In this document: positions 43,579 to 53,257 of the stretch, in pieces
Layout: each line of letters opens with the position of its first letter
How positions within the stretch are numbered: position 1 is the stretch's first letter
DNA from: Methyloversatilis sp. XJ19-49
GTDB lineage: Bacteria; Pseudomonadota; Gammaproteobacteria; Burkholderiales; Rhodocyclaceae
Length of the DNA: 64,000 bases
Direction of reading: 5' to 3'
Assembly: GCF_024580145.1 (NCBI RefSeq)
Contig: NZ_JANINI010000001.1
Coordinates: forward strand, 478,626-542,625
The notes under the pieces: model-generated
What the model was told of the DNA's origin: nothing
Database searches by the model: none
What the model saw: only the letters and a program-made list of their open reading frames with translations
Made by a program: the position numbers and the translations under genes

Positions 43579-44646
43579 TCAAGGATCCGGCCTCACATAC
43601 TGCGCGCTCAAGCCGCGGTCGGTCGCGGTGAGGTCGATCGAGATCCGCAATGAACTCACTGCGTCGTCCGAAGACGTCCATGTCAGGTGATCACCGCCGA
43701 GCACGCAGTCATGTGCGCGATCGAGGCTTGCCGGCAGCGCGCGGAAATAGCCGCTGGCGCCCGCCTGATTGCTGACGGTGACGAGGTCGCGCGGCAAGGG
43801 CGCCGGCAGATCGACACCGCCGCCGCTACGCCAGCGCGGCACGAAGTCCGCCGCCGGCGGCAGCACGACCGGACCGGCAGGCTGGAACTCGGTCAGCGCG
43901 GCACCGGAGGCGTCACGCCAGTGCAGCCTGAGCCGCGGCAGCGCGGTGCCTGGCCGCCATGCGAAATGCAGATCTGCGCCGTTGCGGCACATGTAGGCAT
44001 GCATCTGTGTCGCGGTGTCCGCCCAGTGACCGCCCGACATCGCTTCGACGCGCTCGACCGTCACACCCGCCGGCGCCCGCAGCGATTGAACGAGGAGGTC
44101 ACCGGTGCCGCCGCCGACGGCAGCCAGCCGGAAGCGGACCACCGGCCGCACGTCATGCGGCAGCGGCCGCTGATCGGTTGCGGCCACGCGGGCGCCGTCG
44201 ATCAGGCGAACCAGATGGAAGTAAGGCATCTGCAGCGCGCTGACGATGCCGACCGGCAGCAACAGCATCAGCAGACCGCTGACCGCCAGCCATGCACTTT
44301 CACCGCGACCCAGCCGCGGTGAGGCGAGCCACCCGGCCAGCCCGTGCAGACCGAACCACATCAGTGGCGCCAGCGTGAACAGTGCGACGTAGAACACCGC
44401 CAGGCTTTCCATGCCAGACACTGCGCGCGCGGCGAACAGTACGGCGGCCACGGTCAGGGCGAGGATGGGCAAGGAACACAGGCGCACGAACAGCGCTCCG
44501 CCGCCCTTGCCACGCGCCCGGAACATGCGCTGTTCGATCACGATCAGTACGCCGACGGCGATCAGCAGCGCCAGCAGCACGCCGCCCCAGAAGATCAGAC
44601 CGAAGGTACCGAGCGTATCGGGGAAGCGCGCGAGGGAGGCGAACAT
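43579..44646 (-). CDS. integral membrane protein of unknown function
   Basis: A 355-residue protein with four predicted membrane helices in the first 150 residues (IFWGGVLLALLIAVGVLIV, LPILALTVAAVLFAA, VFYVALFTLAPLMWFGL, and WLAVSGLLMLLLPVGIVSA), then a soluble C-terminal part of about 200 residues that looks beta-rich (VTVERVEAMSGGHWADTAT, LPRLRLHWRDASGAALTEF). I do not recognise a family. It is upstream of the DUF2007 gene on the same strand. Confidence 0.7.
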   Translation of the reverse strand: MFASLARFPDTLGTFGLIFWGGVLLALLIAVGVLIVIEQRMFRARGKGGGALFVRLCSLPILALTVAAVLFAARAVSGMESLAVFYVALFTLAPLMWFGLHGLAGWLASPRLGRGESAWLAVSGLLMLLLPVGIVSALQMPYFHLVRLIDGARVAATDQRPLPHDVRPVVRFRLAAVGGGTGDLLVQSLRAPAGVTVERVEAMSGGHWADTATQMHAYMCRNGADLHFAWRPGTALPRLRLHWRDASGAALTEFQPAGPVVLPPAADFVPRWRSGGGVDLPAPLPRDLVTVSNQAGASGYFRALPASLDRAHDCVLGGDHLTWTSSDDAVSSLRISIDLTATDRGLSAQYVRPDP

Positions 44647-44670
44647 GGCGCGTGCTCGGTGCGACAGCCT

Positions 44671-44880
44671 TCAGCGGACGCGCCGCACATTCAGGCCCGG
44701 CGAGGCAAGGTCCTGGAAACTGGTGGTCAGCACCTCGGCCAGCCGGTCTTCGGCCAGCCCGCGCGGGAAGGACACGTCATAGTCACGATGACGCATGCCG
44801 GGGCCCAGCCGGTAGGCGACCCACGCCCCCGACTCCTCGCAAACTTCGACCTCGAATCGTCCGTAGACTTCGAAAACCAT
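44671..44880 (-). CDS. small hypothetical protein
   Basis: A predicted 69-residue protein (MVFEVYGRFEVEVCEESGAW...FPRGLAEDRLAEVLTTSFQDLASPG), which resembles the short uncharacterised DUF7661-type proteins of gammaproteobacteria in pattern. It ends 24 bases before the membrane-protein gene and probably shares its transcript. No signal peptide or catalytic motif is seen. Confidence 0.6.
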   Translation of the reverse strand: MVFEVYGRFEVEVCEESGAWVAYRLGPGMRHRDYDVSFPRGLAEDRLAEVLTTSFQDLASPGLNVRRVR

Positions 44881-45185
44881 GTGCGTAACCCGTAGATTGA
44901 CGCCTGAAAATCCGGATACCCCGTCCAGGGAGGACCGGATGCGTGGCCGCAGACCAGAAAGCGGTTCTCGTGGCGACATCATTCACGAGAAATCGGGCCC
45001 CGACCGTGATGCAGCGCGGGCGGAGCGCTCCACGCGAATAAATGTTTGCTTCGCCGTGCCAACCTGCTCACCGACTGCTCAAGCCGGATCGTTGCGCAGT
45101 CGTAAAAGCGGACAGGATGCCGTCGGCTGCAAGTCTGTGTCACCGGCTGACTGGTTCCGCGACTGCGTACAAGGATAACGCCAAC
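44881..45185. other. 305-base divergent intergenic region
   Basis: Promoter-containing spacer between the small minus-strand gene and the plus-strand gene at 45186. I see no further gene or strong motif; an AATAAATG-like AT stretch near 45038 is the only promoter-like sequence. Confidence 0.4.
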
Positions 45186-45596
45186 ATGACGAGCGACAAG
45201 GCCACCGAACAAACCTATGTTGCGCTTCTGCAAAACTGGATCGCAAGTCTGCGCAAGCGCTTCAAACTCAGCCCGTCGTGGACGGCCGCAATCGACAGGC
45301 TGGAGCGCCGTCTGGCCGAGCGCCCGCAATCGGTCACCGCACTCGATGTGGGCCGCCTGTTCCAGCCGCTCGAAAAGCATCGCGCCGTGACCGAGCAGAC
45401 CCCCGGGGCGGACCGCGCGCTGCAATACCTGATCGAGTCGGGCCGCCTGGGCGCGATCGACAAGGCATCGGACGAGCTCTATGCGTGGTTCCGCAAACAC
45501 TACCTGTGGGCTACCGGCAGCATGTCGATCAACGTCAGCGAGTTGAACACCCACACCTCGGACGAAGCGATCCGCCAGTACTTCAATGCAGGTTGA
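45186..45596 (+). CDS. hypothetical protein ending at a mobile-element edge
   Basis: A predicted 136-residue, mostly helical soluble protein (TSDKATEQTYVALLQNWIASLRKRF...LWATGSMSINVSELNTHT). I do not recognise it. Its TGA stop is made by the first bases of a MITE-like element (TTGAACCT, starting at 45593), so the natural C-terminus may have been changed by that insertion. It stands alone, and converges on cfa. Confidence 0.65.
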   Translation: MTSDKATEQTYVALLQNWIASLRKRFKLSPSWTAAIDRLERRLAERPQSVTALDVGRLFQPLEKHRAVTEQTPGADRALQYLIESGRLGAIDKASDELYAWFRKHYLWATGSMSINVSELNTHTSDEAIRQYFNAG

Positions 45597-45821
45597 ACCT
45601 CAGAAGCTCAGTTGATCGACGCCGTGGGCAGGGTTGGCAGGGTGTGCGGCAAAGCGCGAGGACGCTGCAGTATGTCTCTCTGCACGGACGGGCCATTCGG
45701 CCCTGCGCATGGCGGCGAAGCGCCCTCACGCGGAGGGTGAGGGCCGGGCGAAGCAGGAAACTCGCAAGCGCACGCTCCCCCATCAGCATTTCCAGCGATC
45801 AACCGAGGTTTTCAGGTCGAA
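45593..45821 (+). mobile_element. MITE-like element, long copy
   Basis: A 229-base non-coding sequence that fills the gap between two convergent genes. Its ends are 26-base imperfect inverted repeats: left 45593-45618 (TTGAACCTCAGAAGCTCA...) and right 45796-45821 (CGATCAACCGAGGTTTTCAG...), matching at 20 of 26 positions. Inner sequence (GGCCGGGCGAAGCAGGAAA, near 45742) recurs in inverse orientation in the copy at 59084-59206. No transposase is encoded. No clear target-site duplication was found. The left repeat supplies the stop codon of the upstream gene. Confidence 0.65.
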
Positions 45822-45829
45822 GCGCCGCA

Positions 45830-46987
45830 TCAGCTGATGCGACGATAGCCGCCGGGCACACCGGCTGGCGACAACACCCATTGCCAGAGCTGGATGTCGC
45901 GTGCGCGGAACGCACCGGCACACGACAGCAGGTAATAGCGCCACATGCGGCGAAAGCGCTCGCCGAGCCCGTCGGCCCATTGCGGCAAGGCGGCTTCGAA
46001 ATTGGCATGCCAGGCCATCAGCGTGCGGTCGTAGTCGGCACCGAAGTTGTGCAGATCTTCCACCACGAACAGGTCATCGAGTGCATGGCCGATCTGGCCG
46101 ACCGCGGGCAGGTCGCCGTTGGGGAAGATGTAGCGGTCTATCCAGGGGTCGGTGGCGCCACGCTGCGTGTTCTTGCCTATCGTGTGCAACAGCAGCAGGC
46201 CGTCCGGATGCAGGCAGCGCCGCGCCACCTGCATGAAGGTACGGAAGTTCTTGCGCCCGACATGCTCGAACATGCCGATGCTGGCCACCCGGTCGAACGC
46301 TTCATCGACTTCGCGGTAGTCCTGCAGCCGGAATTCCACCGGCAGGCCGGCGTAGCGTGCGCGCGCCCACTCCACCTGTTCGCGCGACACGGTCACGCCG
46401 ACACATTCCACCCCGTAGTGCTCGGCCGCGTAGCCGATCAGGCTGCCCCAGCCGCAGCCGATATCGAGCAGACGCATGCCTGGTTGGAGCTTGAGCTTGC
46501 GGCACACCAGATCGAGTTTGGCATCCTGCGCAGCCGCGAGGTCATCGGCGTCCTTCCAGTAGGCGCAGGTATAGGTCATGCGCGGGTCGAGCATGGCCGC
46601 GTAGAAATCGTTGCCCAGATCGTAGTGACGCTCGCCGACCTGCCAGGCGCGGCGCCGCGTCTGGCGGTTGAACAGGTGCGCGCTGAGCGCGTGCATGACG
46701 ATGCGCGCCGGCTGCACGCGCTCGCCCAGACGTGCCCGCAGCAGCCGGGCGAAGAATTCGTCGAGACGGTCGGCGTCCCATTCGCCATCCATGTAGCTTT
46801 CGCCCAACCCGAGGCTGCCCTGCGCGAGCAGGCGCGCCGGCAGGTCGGGCGAATGAATGCGCATGTCCCACGGTTCCGGTCCGTCCACTTCGATGCCGGC
46901 CTGGGCGAGCAGCCCGGACAGCACGCGGAATTTCGACGAATGGGCGACGTCCTGCGGCGGCCCCCTGAAAAGTGCTTCGCGCAGCAT
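45830..46987 (-). CDS. cfa: cyclopropane-fatty-acyl-phospholipid synthase family protein
   Basis: A 385-residue SAM-dependent enzyme that adds a methylene bridge to unsaturated acyl chains of membrane lipids. Signatures: LGLGESYMDGEWDADRLDEFF near residue 60, ERHYDLGNDFYAAMLDPRMTYTCAYW near 120, SAM site LLDIGCGWGSLIGYAAEHYG near 170 and ASIGMFEHVGRKNFRTFM near 235. The length and order fit Cfa. ATG 46987 with GGGAGG upstream is preferred to the longer frame. Related enzymes that methylate other lipids cannot be excluded. Confidence 0.93.
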   Translation of the reverse strand: MLREALFRGPPQDVAHSSKFRVLSGLLAQAGIEVDGPEPWDMRIHSPDLPARLLAQGSLGLGESYMDGEWDADRLDEFFARLLRARLGERVQPARIVMHALSAHLFNRQTRRRAWQVGERHYDLGNDFYAAMLDPRMTYTCAYWKDADDLAAAQDAKLDLVCRKLKLQPGMRLLDIGCGWGSLIGYAAEHYGVECVGVTVSREQVEWARARYAGLPVEFRLQDYREVDEAFDRVASIGMFEHVGRKNFRTFMQVARRCLHPDGLLLLHTIGKNTQRGATDPWIDRYIFPNGDLPAVGQIGHALDDLFVVEDLHNFGADYDRTLMAWHANFEAALPQWADGLGERFRRMWRYYLLSCAGAFRARDIQLWQWVLSPAGVPGGYRRIS

Positions 46988-47102
46988 GGCGACACCTCCC
47001 GGACTTCGAATCACGATTCCAGACCGGATTCAGGCTAGCGCGCGGCGCTTGGCGCGGATCGGGAAATCCGCGCCATCGCCGCTCAGGAAAATCTCGAAAT
47101 GT

Positions 47103-49034
47103 TCAGCCGCCCAGGCTTTCGAGAAACTGCACCGCCACGTCTTCGCTGCGCGTGCGGCGCATCGGCGGCAGGCTGCGCCAGATGGTCTTGCCGTAGTGCT
47201 TGTCGATCAGGCGCGGGTCGCATACCACAAGCACACCGTGGTCGTGCTCGTCGCGGATCAACCGGCCGGCGCCCTGCTTCATGCTGATCACGGCATGCGG
47301 CAACTGGTAATCCATGAAGGCGTTGCGGCCTTCGCGCTTCATGTGTTCGATGCGCGCCGACAGCACCGGGTCGTCCGGCGGTGCGAACGGCAGCTTGTCG
47401 ATGATGACCAGCTGCAGCGCGTCGCCGCGCACATCCACACCTTCCCAGAAGCTCTGGCTGGCGACCAGCACCGCGTTGCCGGCTGCGCGGTGCCGCTCGA
47501 GCAGCTCGCTGCGCGTGGCCTGACCCTGCATCAGCAGCGGGCGCTCAGGATCGTAGGCCGACAGCTTGTCCTCGATCAGTTCGTGGATGCGCTTCATCGC
47601 GCGCAGCGAGGTGCACAGCACGAACACGCCGCCGCGGCAGGCCTTGATCAGCGGCCAGGCGGTACGTGCCACTGCTTCGGCGTAGGTGGGCGCCGACGGC
47701 TCCGGCATGTTTTCGGGCGCATACAGCAGCGCCTGCTCGCCGTAGTTGAAGGGGCTGCCCCATAGCGCCGTCTCGGCGCCGGCGAGGCCCAGTTCGCCGC
47801 AGTAATGCCCGAAATCGCCGCCGACCGCCAGCGTGGCCGACGTGAATATCCACGCCCGCGGGTTGTCTTCCATCTGGCGCCGGAAAATGTCGGCCACCGA
47901 CAGCGGCGTGGCGTTCAGCGCGAGCGCCTGCGTATACACCTCGGCCCAGCGCACGCGGTCGGGCTGGTCAGGCTTCTGCCAGCGTTCGATGCGCGCCACC
48001 AGATCGAGCGAGCGCTGCCAGCACTTTTCCAGCCCCTCGCTGCGCCCGGCCTGGGTTTCGAGCACGCCGGCCAGCTCGCGCAAGGCGTCCAGCACGGTGG
48101 CCAGCGCCGGCGCGAACGCGGCTCGCTCGTCGATCTGCGCCGCCGACAGCCGCACATTCTCTTCGCGGAACACCAGTCGCAGATCGCGCGCCGTCTTGGC
48201 CATGCGCTCGGCGGCTTCCGGCAATTGTTTGAAATCCTTGGCGTTGATGACCGCCTCGGCACGCGTGTCGCGCGCCAGTTCCAGCAGCTGCGAAGTCGAT
48301 ACCGACTCGCCGAAGAACAGGCTGGCGGTTTCCGCCAGCTGATGCGCTTCGTCGAACACCACCGCATTGCAGGCCGGCAGCAGTTCGGCCACGCCCTCGT
48401 CACGCAGCATCAGGTCGGCGAAGAACAGGTGGTGATTGACCACCACCACGTCCGCCTCCATCGCTTCCCGCCGCGCCGCGGTCACGAAGCACTCCTTCGC
48501 GTTCGGGCAGTCCTGGCCGAGGCAATTGTCGCGCGTCGAAGTGGCCATCTGCCAGGCGCCCGACTCTTCCGGCACCTCGGTGCACTGCGCCTTGTCGCCG
48601 CTGCTCGTCACCTTGGCCCAGCGCGCGATGGCCTGCAGATGCCCGGCCTCTTCGCGCGAGCCGAGCCTGCCGTCGTGCAGTGACCGTTCGAGGTGGTAGT
48701 GGCACAGATAGTTGGCGCGCCCCTTCAGCAGCGCGATGGTCACCGGCACGCCGAGCGCGCCGCGCACCGTCGGCAGGTCGCGCTGGAACAGCTGGTCCTG
48801 CAGCGTCTTGGTGCCGGTCGACACGATCACCTTGGTGCCGGACAGCAGCGCCGGCACGAGATAGGCGTAGGTCTTGCCCGTCCCGGTACCCGCCTCGACC
48901 ACCAGCACGCCGCGCTGTTCGATCGCCGCCGCCACCCGCTCGGCCATTTCCGTCTGCTGCGCGCGCGGAGTGAAACCTTCGATCACCCGGGCTAGCGGAC
49001 CGTCGACAGCAAAGGTGGTGGGAATGTCGGACAC
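47103..49034 (-). CDS. dinG: ATP-dependent DNA helicase, DinG/YoaA family
   Basis: A 643-residue superfamily 2 helicase of the XPD/DinG type. Visible: Walker A VVEAGTGTGKTYAYLVPAL near residue 45, four iron-sulfur-type cysteines (YLCHYH, and NCLGQDCPNAKECF, residues about 115-190), the DEAH box VFDEAHQLAE near 230, and motif VI SMKQGAGRLIRDEHDHGV near 580. These proteins unwind R-loops and damaged DNA. The cysteines favour the YoaA branch. It uses a GTG start at 49034. It is transcribed towards cfa. Confidence 0.92.
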   Translation of the reverse strand: MSDIPTTFAVDGPLARVIEGFTPRAQQTEMAERVAAAIEQRGVLVVEAGTGTGKTYAYLVPALLSGTKVIVSTGTKTLQDQLFQRDLPTVRGALGVPVTIALLKGRANYLCHYHLERSLHDGRLGSREEAGHLQAIARWAKVTSSGDKAQCTEVPEESGAWQMATSTRDNCLGQDCPNAKECFVTAARREAMEADVVVVNHHLFFADLMLRDEGVAELLPACNAVVFDEAHQLAETASLFFGESVSTSQLLELARDTRAEAVINAKDFKQLPEAAERMAKTARDLRLVFREENVRLSAAQIDERAAFAPALATVLDALRELAGVLETQAGRSEGLEKCWQRSLDLVARIERWQKPDQPDRVRWAEVYTQALALNATPLSVADIFRRQMEDNPRAWIFTSATLAVGGDFGHYCGELGLAGAETALWGSPFNYGEQALLYAPENMPEPSAPTYAEAVARTAWPLIKACRGGVFVLCTSLRAMKRIHELIEDKLSAYDPERPLLMQGQATRSELLERHRAAGNAVLVASQSFWEGVDVRGDALQLVIIDKLPFAPPDDPVLSARIEHMKREGRNAFMDYQLPHAVISMKQGAGRLIRDEHDHGVLVVCDPRLIDKHYGKTIWRSLPPMRRTRSEDVAVQFLESLGG

Positions 49035-49432
49035 GAAGAGGTGATCGGAAGGAGGTTGCCCGAAGTGTACAGCACGCCCCGGCGCTGACCTGCATGGCGG
49101 GGCAGATTTCTCGCCCGGAAATTCCGTTTGGCATATTCAGGCACCACTCGACTCGATGATAAGACGATGATCGACTGTGCCCCAATCAGCCCACTGCATC
49201 CTTCAAGCGCAACTTCATCGCAGGGTTGCGGGGTCATCTTCTCGATCCCCTCGGCATGGAACCGACGCTGAATCGCCCTCATCCACCGGGCGATTTGTGG
49301 CTTGGGAATCAAGCCTTCTCATCGAGATCGAAAGCAAGGTCGTCCACGGCGCCACCGCAGGACCCGGTCAGGCCGGATTGTCGTGATTGGCGCCATTGCG
49401 TGCGTCGCCAACCCGACACGGACGCGGACTGT
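49035..49432. other. 398-base region without a convincing gene
   Basis: Between the helicase start and the 3' end of the next minus-strand gene. Short open frames are present on both strands but none has a plausible start, ribosome site or protein-like sequence. It should contain the helicase promoter near 49040-49150; no clear box was identified. Confidence 0.4.
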
Positions 49433-49963
49433 TCAGAGTCGTTTCAGCCCTTCTCCGAAAGTAATGACTTCGTAGACCTGAGCGTACTTGAGCGCAGCGT
49501 CGACGATGGTATCGACCTTTTCGGCCGTATCCATCTTCTTCATTCTCGTCTTGTCGAGATACAGGAAATCGATCAGCTCGTTGTAGACCGAGGTGTCGTC
49601 GATCGGCAGCACATAGACCGATACGCCGTCGAACTCGATCTGGTAGCGCGATGCGCGATCGAGGTCGGACACATAGATGAAGTACTTGCCGCCCGCCTTG
49701 ATGGTGTGACCCAGAGCCGCGATCAATGCAGGCAGTGCTTTGAAGGACGGCAGCGAACCAGCGAGAAACGAAAGGGTTGCTTCGCCGTTGTCCGCTGCGG
49801 CAATCGTCTCCTTGAGCGATACGAGCGGTTCGGTCGTCAGGGTGATTTCACCGCGGAAGCCGAAACGGCCGGGAAGGTGCGTGGGCCCTTTGAGTGCAGG
49901 CTTCTGCAGGCGACTTTCAGCTTCAAGACGCTGAAACGCAAGAGATTCGGTGGTAGCAGTCAT
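49433..49963 (-). CDS. hypothetical protein
   Basis: A predicted 176-residue soluble protein (MTATTESLAFQRLEAESRL...). It has an alternating hydrophobic pattern in the second half (GKYFIYVSDLDRASRYQIEFDGVSVYVLPIDDTS) that suggests an alpha/beta fold. I do not recognise a family. ATG 49963, with AGGACAC in front, is preferred over the longer frame. The rest of the upstream gap up to 50455 holds one doubtful small reading frame. Confidence 0.68.
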   Translation of the reverse strand: MTATTESLAFQRLEAESRLQKPALKGPTHLPGRFGFRGEITLTTEPLVSLKETIAAADNGEATLSFLAGSLPSFKALPALIAALGHTIKAGGKYFIYVSDLDRASRYQIEFDGVSVYVLPIDDTSVYNELIDFLYLDKTRMKKMDTAEKVDTIVDAALKYAQVYEVITFGEGLKRL

Positions 49964-50130
49964 GTTGTGTCCTGTTGATCCCGTCGGCGGGCTGGAGTGC
50001 CATTGCGAGGAAGTTCTTTCGGGGGCGAAAGCGGTGGAAGGACAAAGGAGCCTGCCTCGATAAACATGTTCGAGCAGGTCTCCAGGCAAAGGAGCGCGAC
50101 TGGTCCTGCATTGCGCAAGACGCGATGGAA

Positions 50131-50346
50131 TCAGCGGTTGATCGACGTGATGCGGACAGGATTGCCCGGACCTGCCGTCGCCATGTGCGGCACTCCCTCA
50201 ACACGGACGAAGCACTTATCGAGCCATGCAGACCAGGCCGCCAGTTCGCAGTGCCGCATGTCCGGCGCCACCGCCCGCGGGCCACACTGATGTTCCTTCA
50301 AGTGGCGTGCGTAGTTGTACAGATCGCGGCGATTGAACCAGAGCAA
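50131..50346 (-). CDS. possible small protein with TTG start (doubtful)
   Basis: A 71-residue reading frame (LLWFNRRDLYNYARHLKEHQCG...PVRITSINR) on the minus strand that reads more like coding sequence than its neighbours. There is no ATG, and TTG 50346 is the only usable start. It might be a decayed gene or a short protein. No family recognised. The region otherwise shows nothing in the gap 49964-50455. Confidence 0.25.
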   Translation of the reverse strand: MLWFNRRDLYNYARHLKEHQCGPRAVAPDMRHCELAAWSAWLDKCFVRVEGVPHMATAGPGNPVRITSINR

Positions 50347-50455
50347 TAGCAGACCGTTGGTTTCGGGGAAGCCGCTGTACGACGATGCCGTGCCCTGTCG
50401 TTTCCCGTGCGGCGTCGCGGGGAAGCAGGCGACGGGTCGGCCGGGCAGTCGATCG

Positions 50456-52633
50456 CTAATGCGCAGCGGTTGAGCTGCTGAGCGGCTGGCGTCGCCCACT
50501 GGCGAGCACCGCGCTCGCGTCGGCAGCCGGCAGCGGACGGCTGAACAGGTAGCCCTGCATGACCTGGCAGCGATGTTCCTGCAGGAAGGCAAGCTGCGGC
50601 ATCGTTTCGACGCCCTCGGCGACGACTTCCATGCGCAGCGCGTGGGCCATGGCGAGGATGGACGCGCAGATTGCGGCATCGTCCGGGTCGTCGGAAATGT
50701 CGCGCACGAAGGAGCGGTCGATCTTGATCACGTCCAGCGGAAAGCGCTTCAGGTAGGCAAGGCTGGAATAACCGGTACCGAAGTCGTCGACCGCGATCGA
50801 GACGCCCATATCCTTGATCTGGCGCAGCACGCGCACCGACTTTCCAGCGTCCTGCATGAGCAGTGATTCGGTGATTTCGACTTCCAGATTGCCCGGACCG
50901 AGGCCGCTGTCCCGCAGCGCAGTCGTGACCGTTTCCACCAGGTCGCTGCCGGCAAACTGGCGGGCTGACAGGTTTACCGCCATGCGCAGGTGCGGGCCGA
51001 ATTCGTTGACCCAAATGCGCGCCTGGGTACAGGCCTGGCGCAATACCCAGGTACCTATCGGCACGATGAGGCCGGTCTCTTCGGCCAGCGGTATGAATTC
51101 CAGCGGCGACAGCAGGCCGCGGCTCGGGTGGCGCCAGCGCACCAGCGCCTCGAAGCCGGCGATGCGTCCGTCTTGCGTCAGATCGACTTTCGGCTGGTAG
51201 TGCAGTTCGAATTCGTCATTGGCCAGCGCGGCGCGCAGCTCGCGCTCCAGTTCGAGCCGGTTGTTGGCCGCGCCCCCCTCTTCCGGGTTGTAGAAGCGCA
51301 GCGTATTGCGCCCTTCCTTCTTCGCCCGGTACATCGCGAGGTCGGCGTGCTTCAGCAACGTACCCGCGTCGTCGCCGTCGGTCGGATACAGCGCCACGCC
51401 CATGCTGGCGGTGCAGTAGATCGGATGACCGAGCAGTTCGACCGGCGGCTCGATGGCGCGCATCAGGTTGCGGCATACCATTTCGGCGTCGGCAGCGCAG
51501 TGCAGGTCGGGCAGCACGATGACGAACTCATCGCCGCCCTGGCGGGCCAGCGTGTCGCTCGCGCGCAGGGCGAGCGACAGGCGCTCGGTGATCTGGCGCA
51601 GCAGTTCGTCGCCGGCGTCGTGACCCATGCTGTCGTTGATCACCTTGAAACGGTCGATGTCGACGAACAGCACGGCCAGCATGGTTTCGCCGTCGGCCTG
51701 GCGGATCAGCGCCCGGTTGAGGCGGTCGCTCAGCATGGCGCGGTTGGGCAGGCCGGTCAGGGCATCGAAGTTGGCCGCCTGATAAAGCTTGGCTTCGCTG
51801 AACTTGTGCTCGGTCACGTCGCGGGCAATGCCGTCCACACGCACGCGCGTACCGGATTCGTTGCACACCACGCGCGCGCGGTCGTGTATCCAGCGCACCT
51901 CGCCATCGGGTCGCACGATACGGTACTCGCTCGCCAGACTGCCGACCTTCGACACTTCCTTCAGCGAATGGCGCATGCGCTCGCGGTCGTCCGGGTGCAC
52001 CATGTCGAGCCAGTCGATGCGGCCGTCGAGGAATGCCTCCGCCGGTACGCCGTAGATATTGACTGCGGCCGGATTGAGATAGACCAGTCGCTGCGTTCTG
52101 AGCTCGATCGACCAGATGATGTCTTCCAGCGTGGCGAGGATGCTCTGCAGGCGCAGTTCGCTCTCGCGCAGCACGGCAGTCGCCGCCAGCTGCTCGCGTC
52201 GCGCTGCCGCCTTCTTCAACTCCCGATCGATGACAGGCGGCAGGCGTTGCAGGTTCTTCTTCAGCAGGTAATCCTGCGCGCCGGCCCGCATCGCCTCGAC
52301 TGCGATGTCTTCGCCGATGCCGCCCGACACGATGATCAGCGGCAGGTCGGGGTCAAAGCGCTTGACGATATTCAGCGCGTCCAGGCCATTGAAGGTCGGC
52401 AGCAGGTAGTCGCTGATGACAATGTCCCACCCCCCTTGCACCAGCGCATCGCGCAGCGCGCCCGGCGTGTCGACGCACAACGACGTGACGTCGTAGCCAC
52501 CGGCCCTCAGGCGGACGAGCAGCACGCACAGGTCAACCGGATTGTCTTCGACGATCAGCGCGCGCAGGGCGACCTTGACCGCAGGAGAGGCTGATTGCTC
52601 GCGAGCTGCCATGTCGCTGGGGGTGTCCTGCAT
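50456..52633 (-). CDS. REC-PAS-GGDEF-EAL cyclic-di-GMP protein
   Basis: A 725-residue cytoplasmic response-regulator enzyme. Order: receiver domain with phospho-acceptor Asp (VISDYLLPTFNG near residue 75), a PAS domain (LNPAAVNIYG near 190 and the EYRIVRPDGEVRWIHDRARVV end), diguanylate cyclase with intact GGDEF (RQGGDEFVIVLP near 380) and EAL phosphodiesterase (FEALVRWRHP near 480; DDFGTGYSSLAYLK near 635). Both enzyme signatures are intact, so it may make or degrade c-di-GMP. ATG 52633, with GAGGAG 10 bases upstream, is preferred to an earlier frame start. It is divergent from the histidine kinase gene across about 620 bases. Confidence 0.95.
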   Translation of the reverse strand: MQDTPSDMAAREQSASPAVKVALRALIVEDNPVDLCVLLVRLRAGGYDVTSLCVDTPGALRDALVQGGWDIVISDYLLPTFNGLDALNIVKRFDPDLPLIIVSGGIGEDIAVEAMRAGAQDYLLKKNLQRLPPVIDRELKKAAARREQLAATAVLRESELRLQSILATLEDIIWSIELRTQRLVYLNPAAVNIYGVPAEAFLDGRIDWLDMVHPDDRERMRHSLKEVSKVGSLASEYRIVRPDGEVRWIHDRARVVCNESGTRVRVDGIARDVTEHKFSEAKLYQAANFDALTGLPNRAMLSDRLNRALIRQADGETMLAVLFVDIDRFKVINDSMGHDAGDELLRQITERLSLALRASDTLARQGGDEFVIVLPDLHCAADAEMVCRNLMRAIEPPVELLGHPIYCTASMGVALYPTDGDDAGTLLKHADLAMYRAKKEGRNTLRFYNPEEGGAANNRLELERELRAALANDEFELHYQPKVDLTQDGRIAGFEALVRWRHPSRGLLSPLEFIPLAEETGLIVPIGTWVLRQACTQARIWVNEFGPHLRMAVNLSARQFAGSDLVETVTTALRDSGLGPGNLEVEITESLLMQDAGKSVRVLRQIKDMGVSIAVDDFGTGYSSLAYLKRFPLDVIKIDRSFVRDISDDPDDAAICASILAMAHALRMEVVAEGVETMPQLAFLQEHRCQVMQGYLFSRPLPAADASAVLASGRRQPLSSSTAAH

Positions 52634-53257
52634 TGGGTGTGGTCTCCTCGATGTCCTCATGTGCCGATCGGGACGTGGTTGAATATCGGCCGCAACGCGG
52701 GCTCACTTGAGAAGCACGCTGCTCCAGGCCACTTCGGCGCGCGTTGATCAGCGAGTCGACACGCAAGGACACACGGCCGTCAGCGTCACGTCGGTGGCGA
52801 TGAGGCATCAGCGCCATCCCGATGAACACCATGCCGGAGTGTTCGGGTATCGACCGGCTTTCAGGCTCTGCATCGGGACGATGTCTGACATCAGCACGAG
52901 CCTTTGCACCCGTCATGACCTTGAATACCATTCGCGTGCGAAGCGGATCCGGCCGAACCGTCATGACCCACTGCCCCGCTTTCACCAGCGAGCGCATCCG
53001 GCTCGTGCGTGCGGCCGGCTGGCTGCGCCAACCCTGCAGTTCTGCCAGCGCCGCAGAAAAACTTATAATGCATTTCTTATTCAGAGGCCATTGCTGCCGC
53101 GGACTGCAGTGACGGACGCGCACGCGCGACGCCGCTGGGTAAATTTCTTGTAATCTTGCACCCTGCAGGGTGTCCGGGCCACAACGCGAACAAGTCCGCA
53201 GCCGCTGCAGCCCACTTGATTCAAGCGATGACGCACCGGTTCCGCCCGAAGCACTCG
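52634..53257. other. 624-base divergent intergenic region
   Basis: No convincing gene between the REC-PAS-GGDEF-EAL gene and the histidine kinase gene. Short open frames exist on both strands, but their sequences are low in hydrophobic pattern and lack ribosome sites. An AT-rich stretch (AAAACTTATAATGC, near 53056) contains a good -10 box (TATAAT) that could serve the plus-strand kinase gene. Confidence 0.45.
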
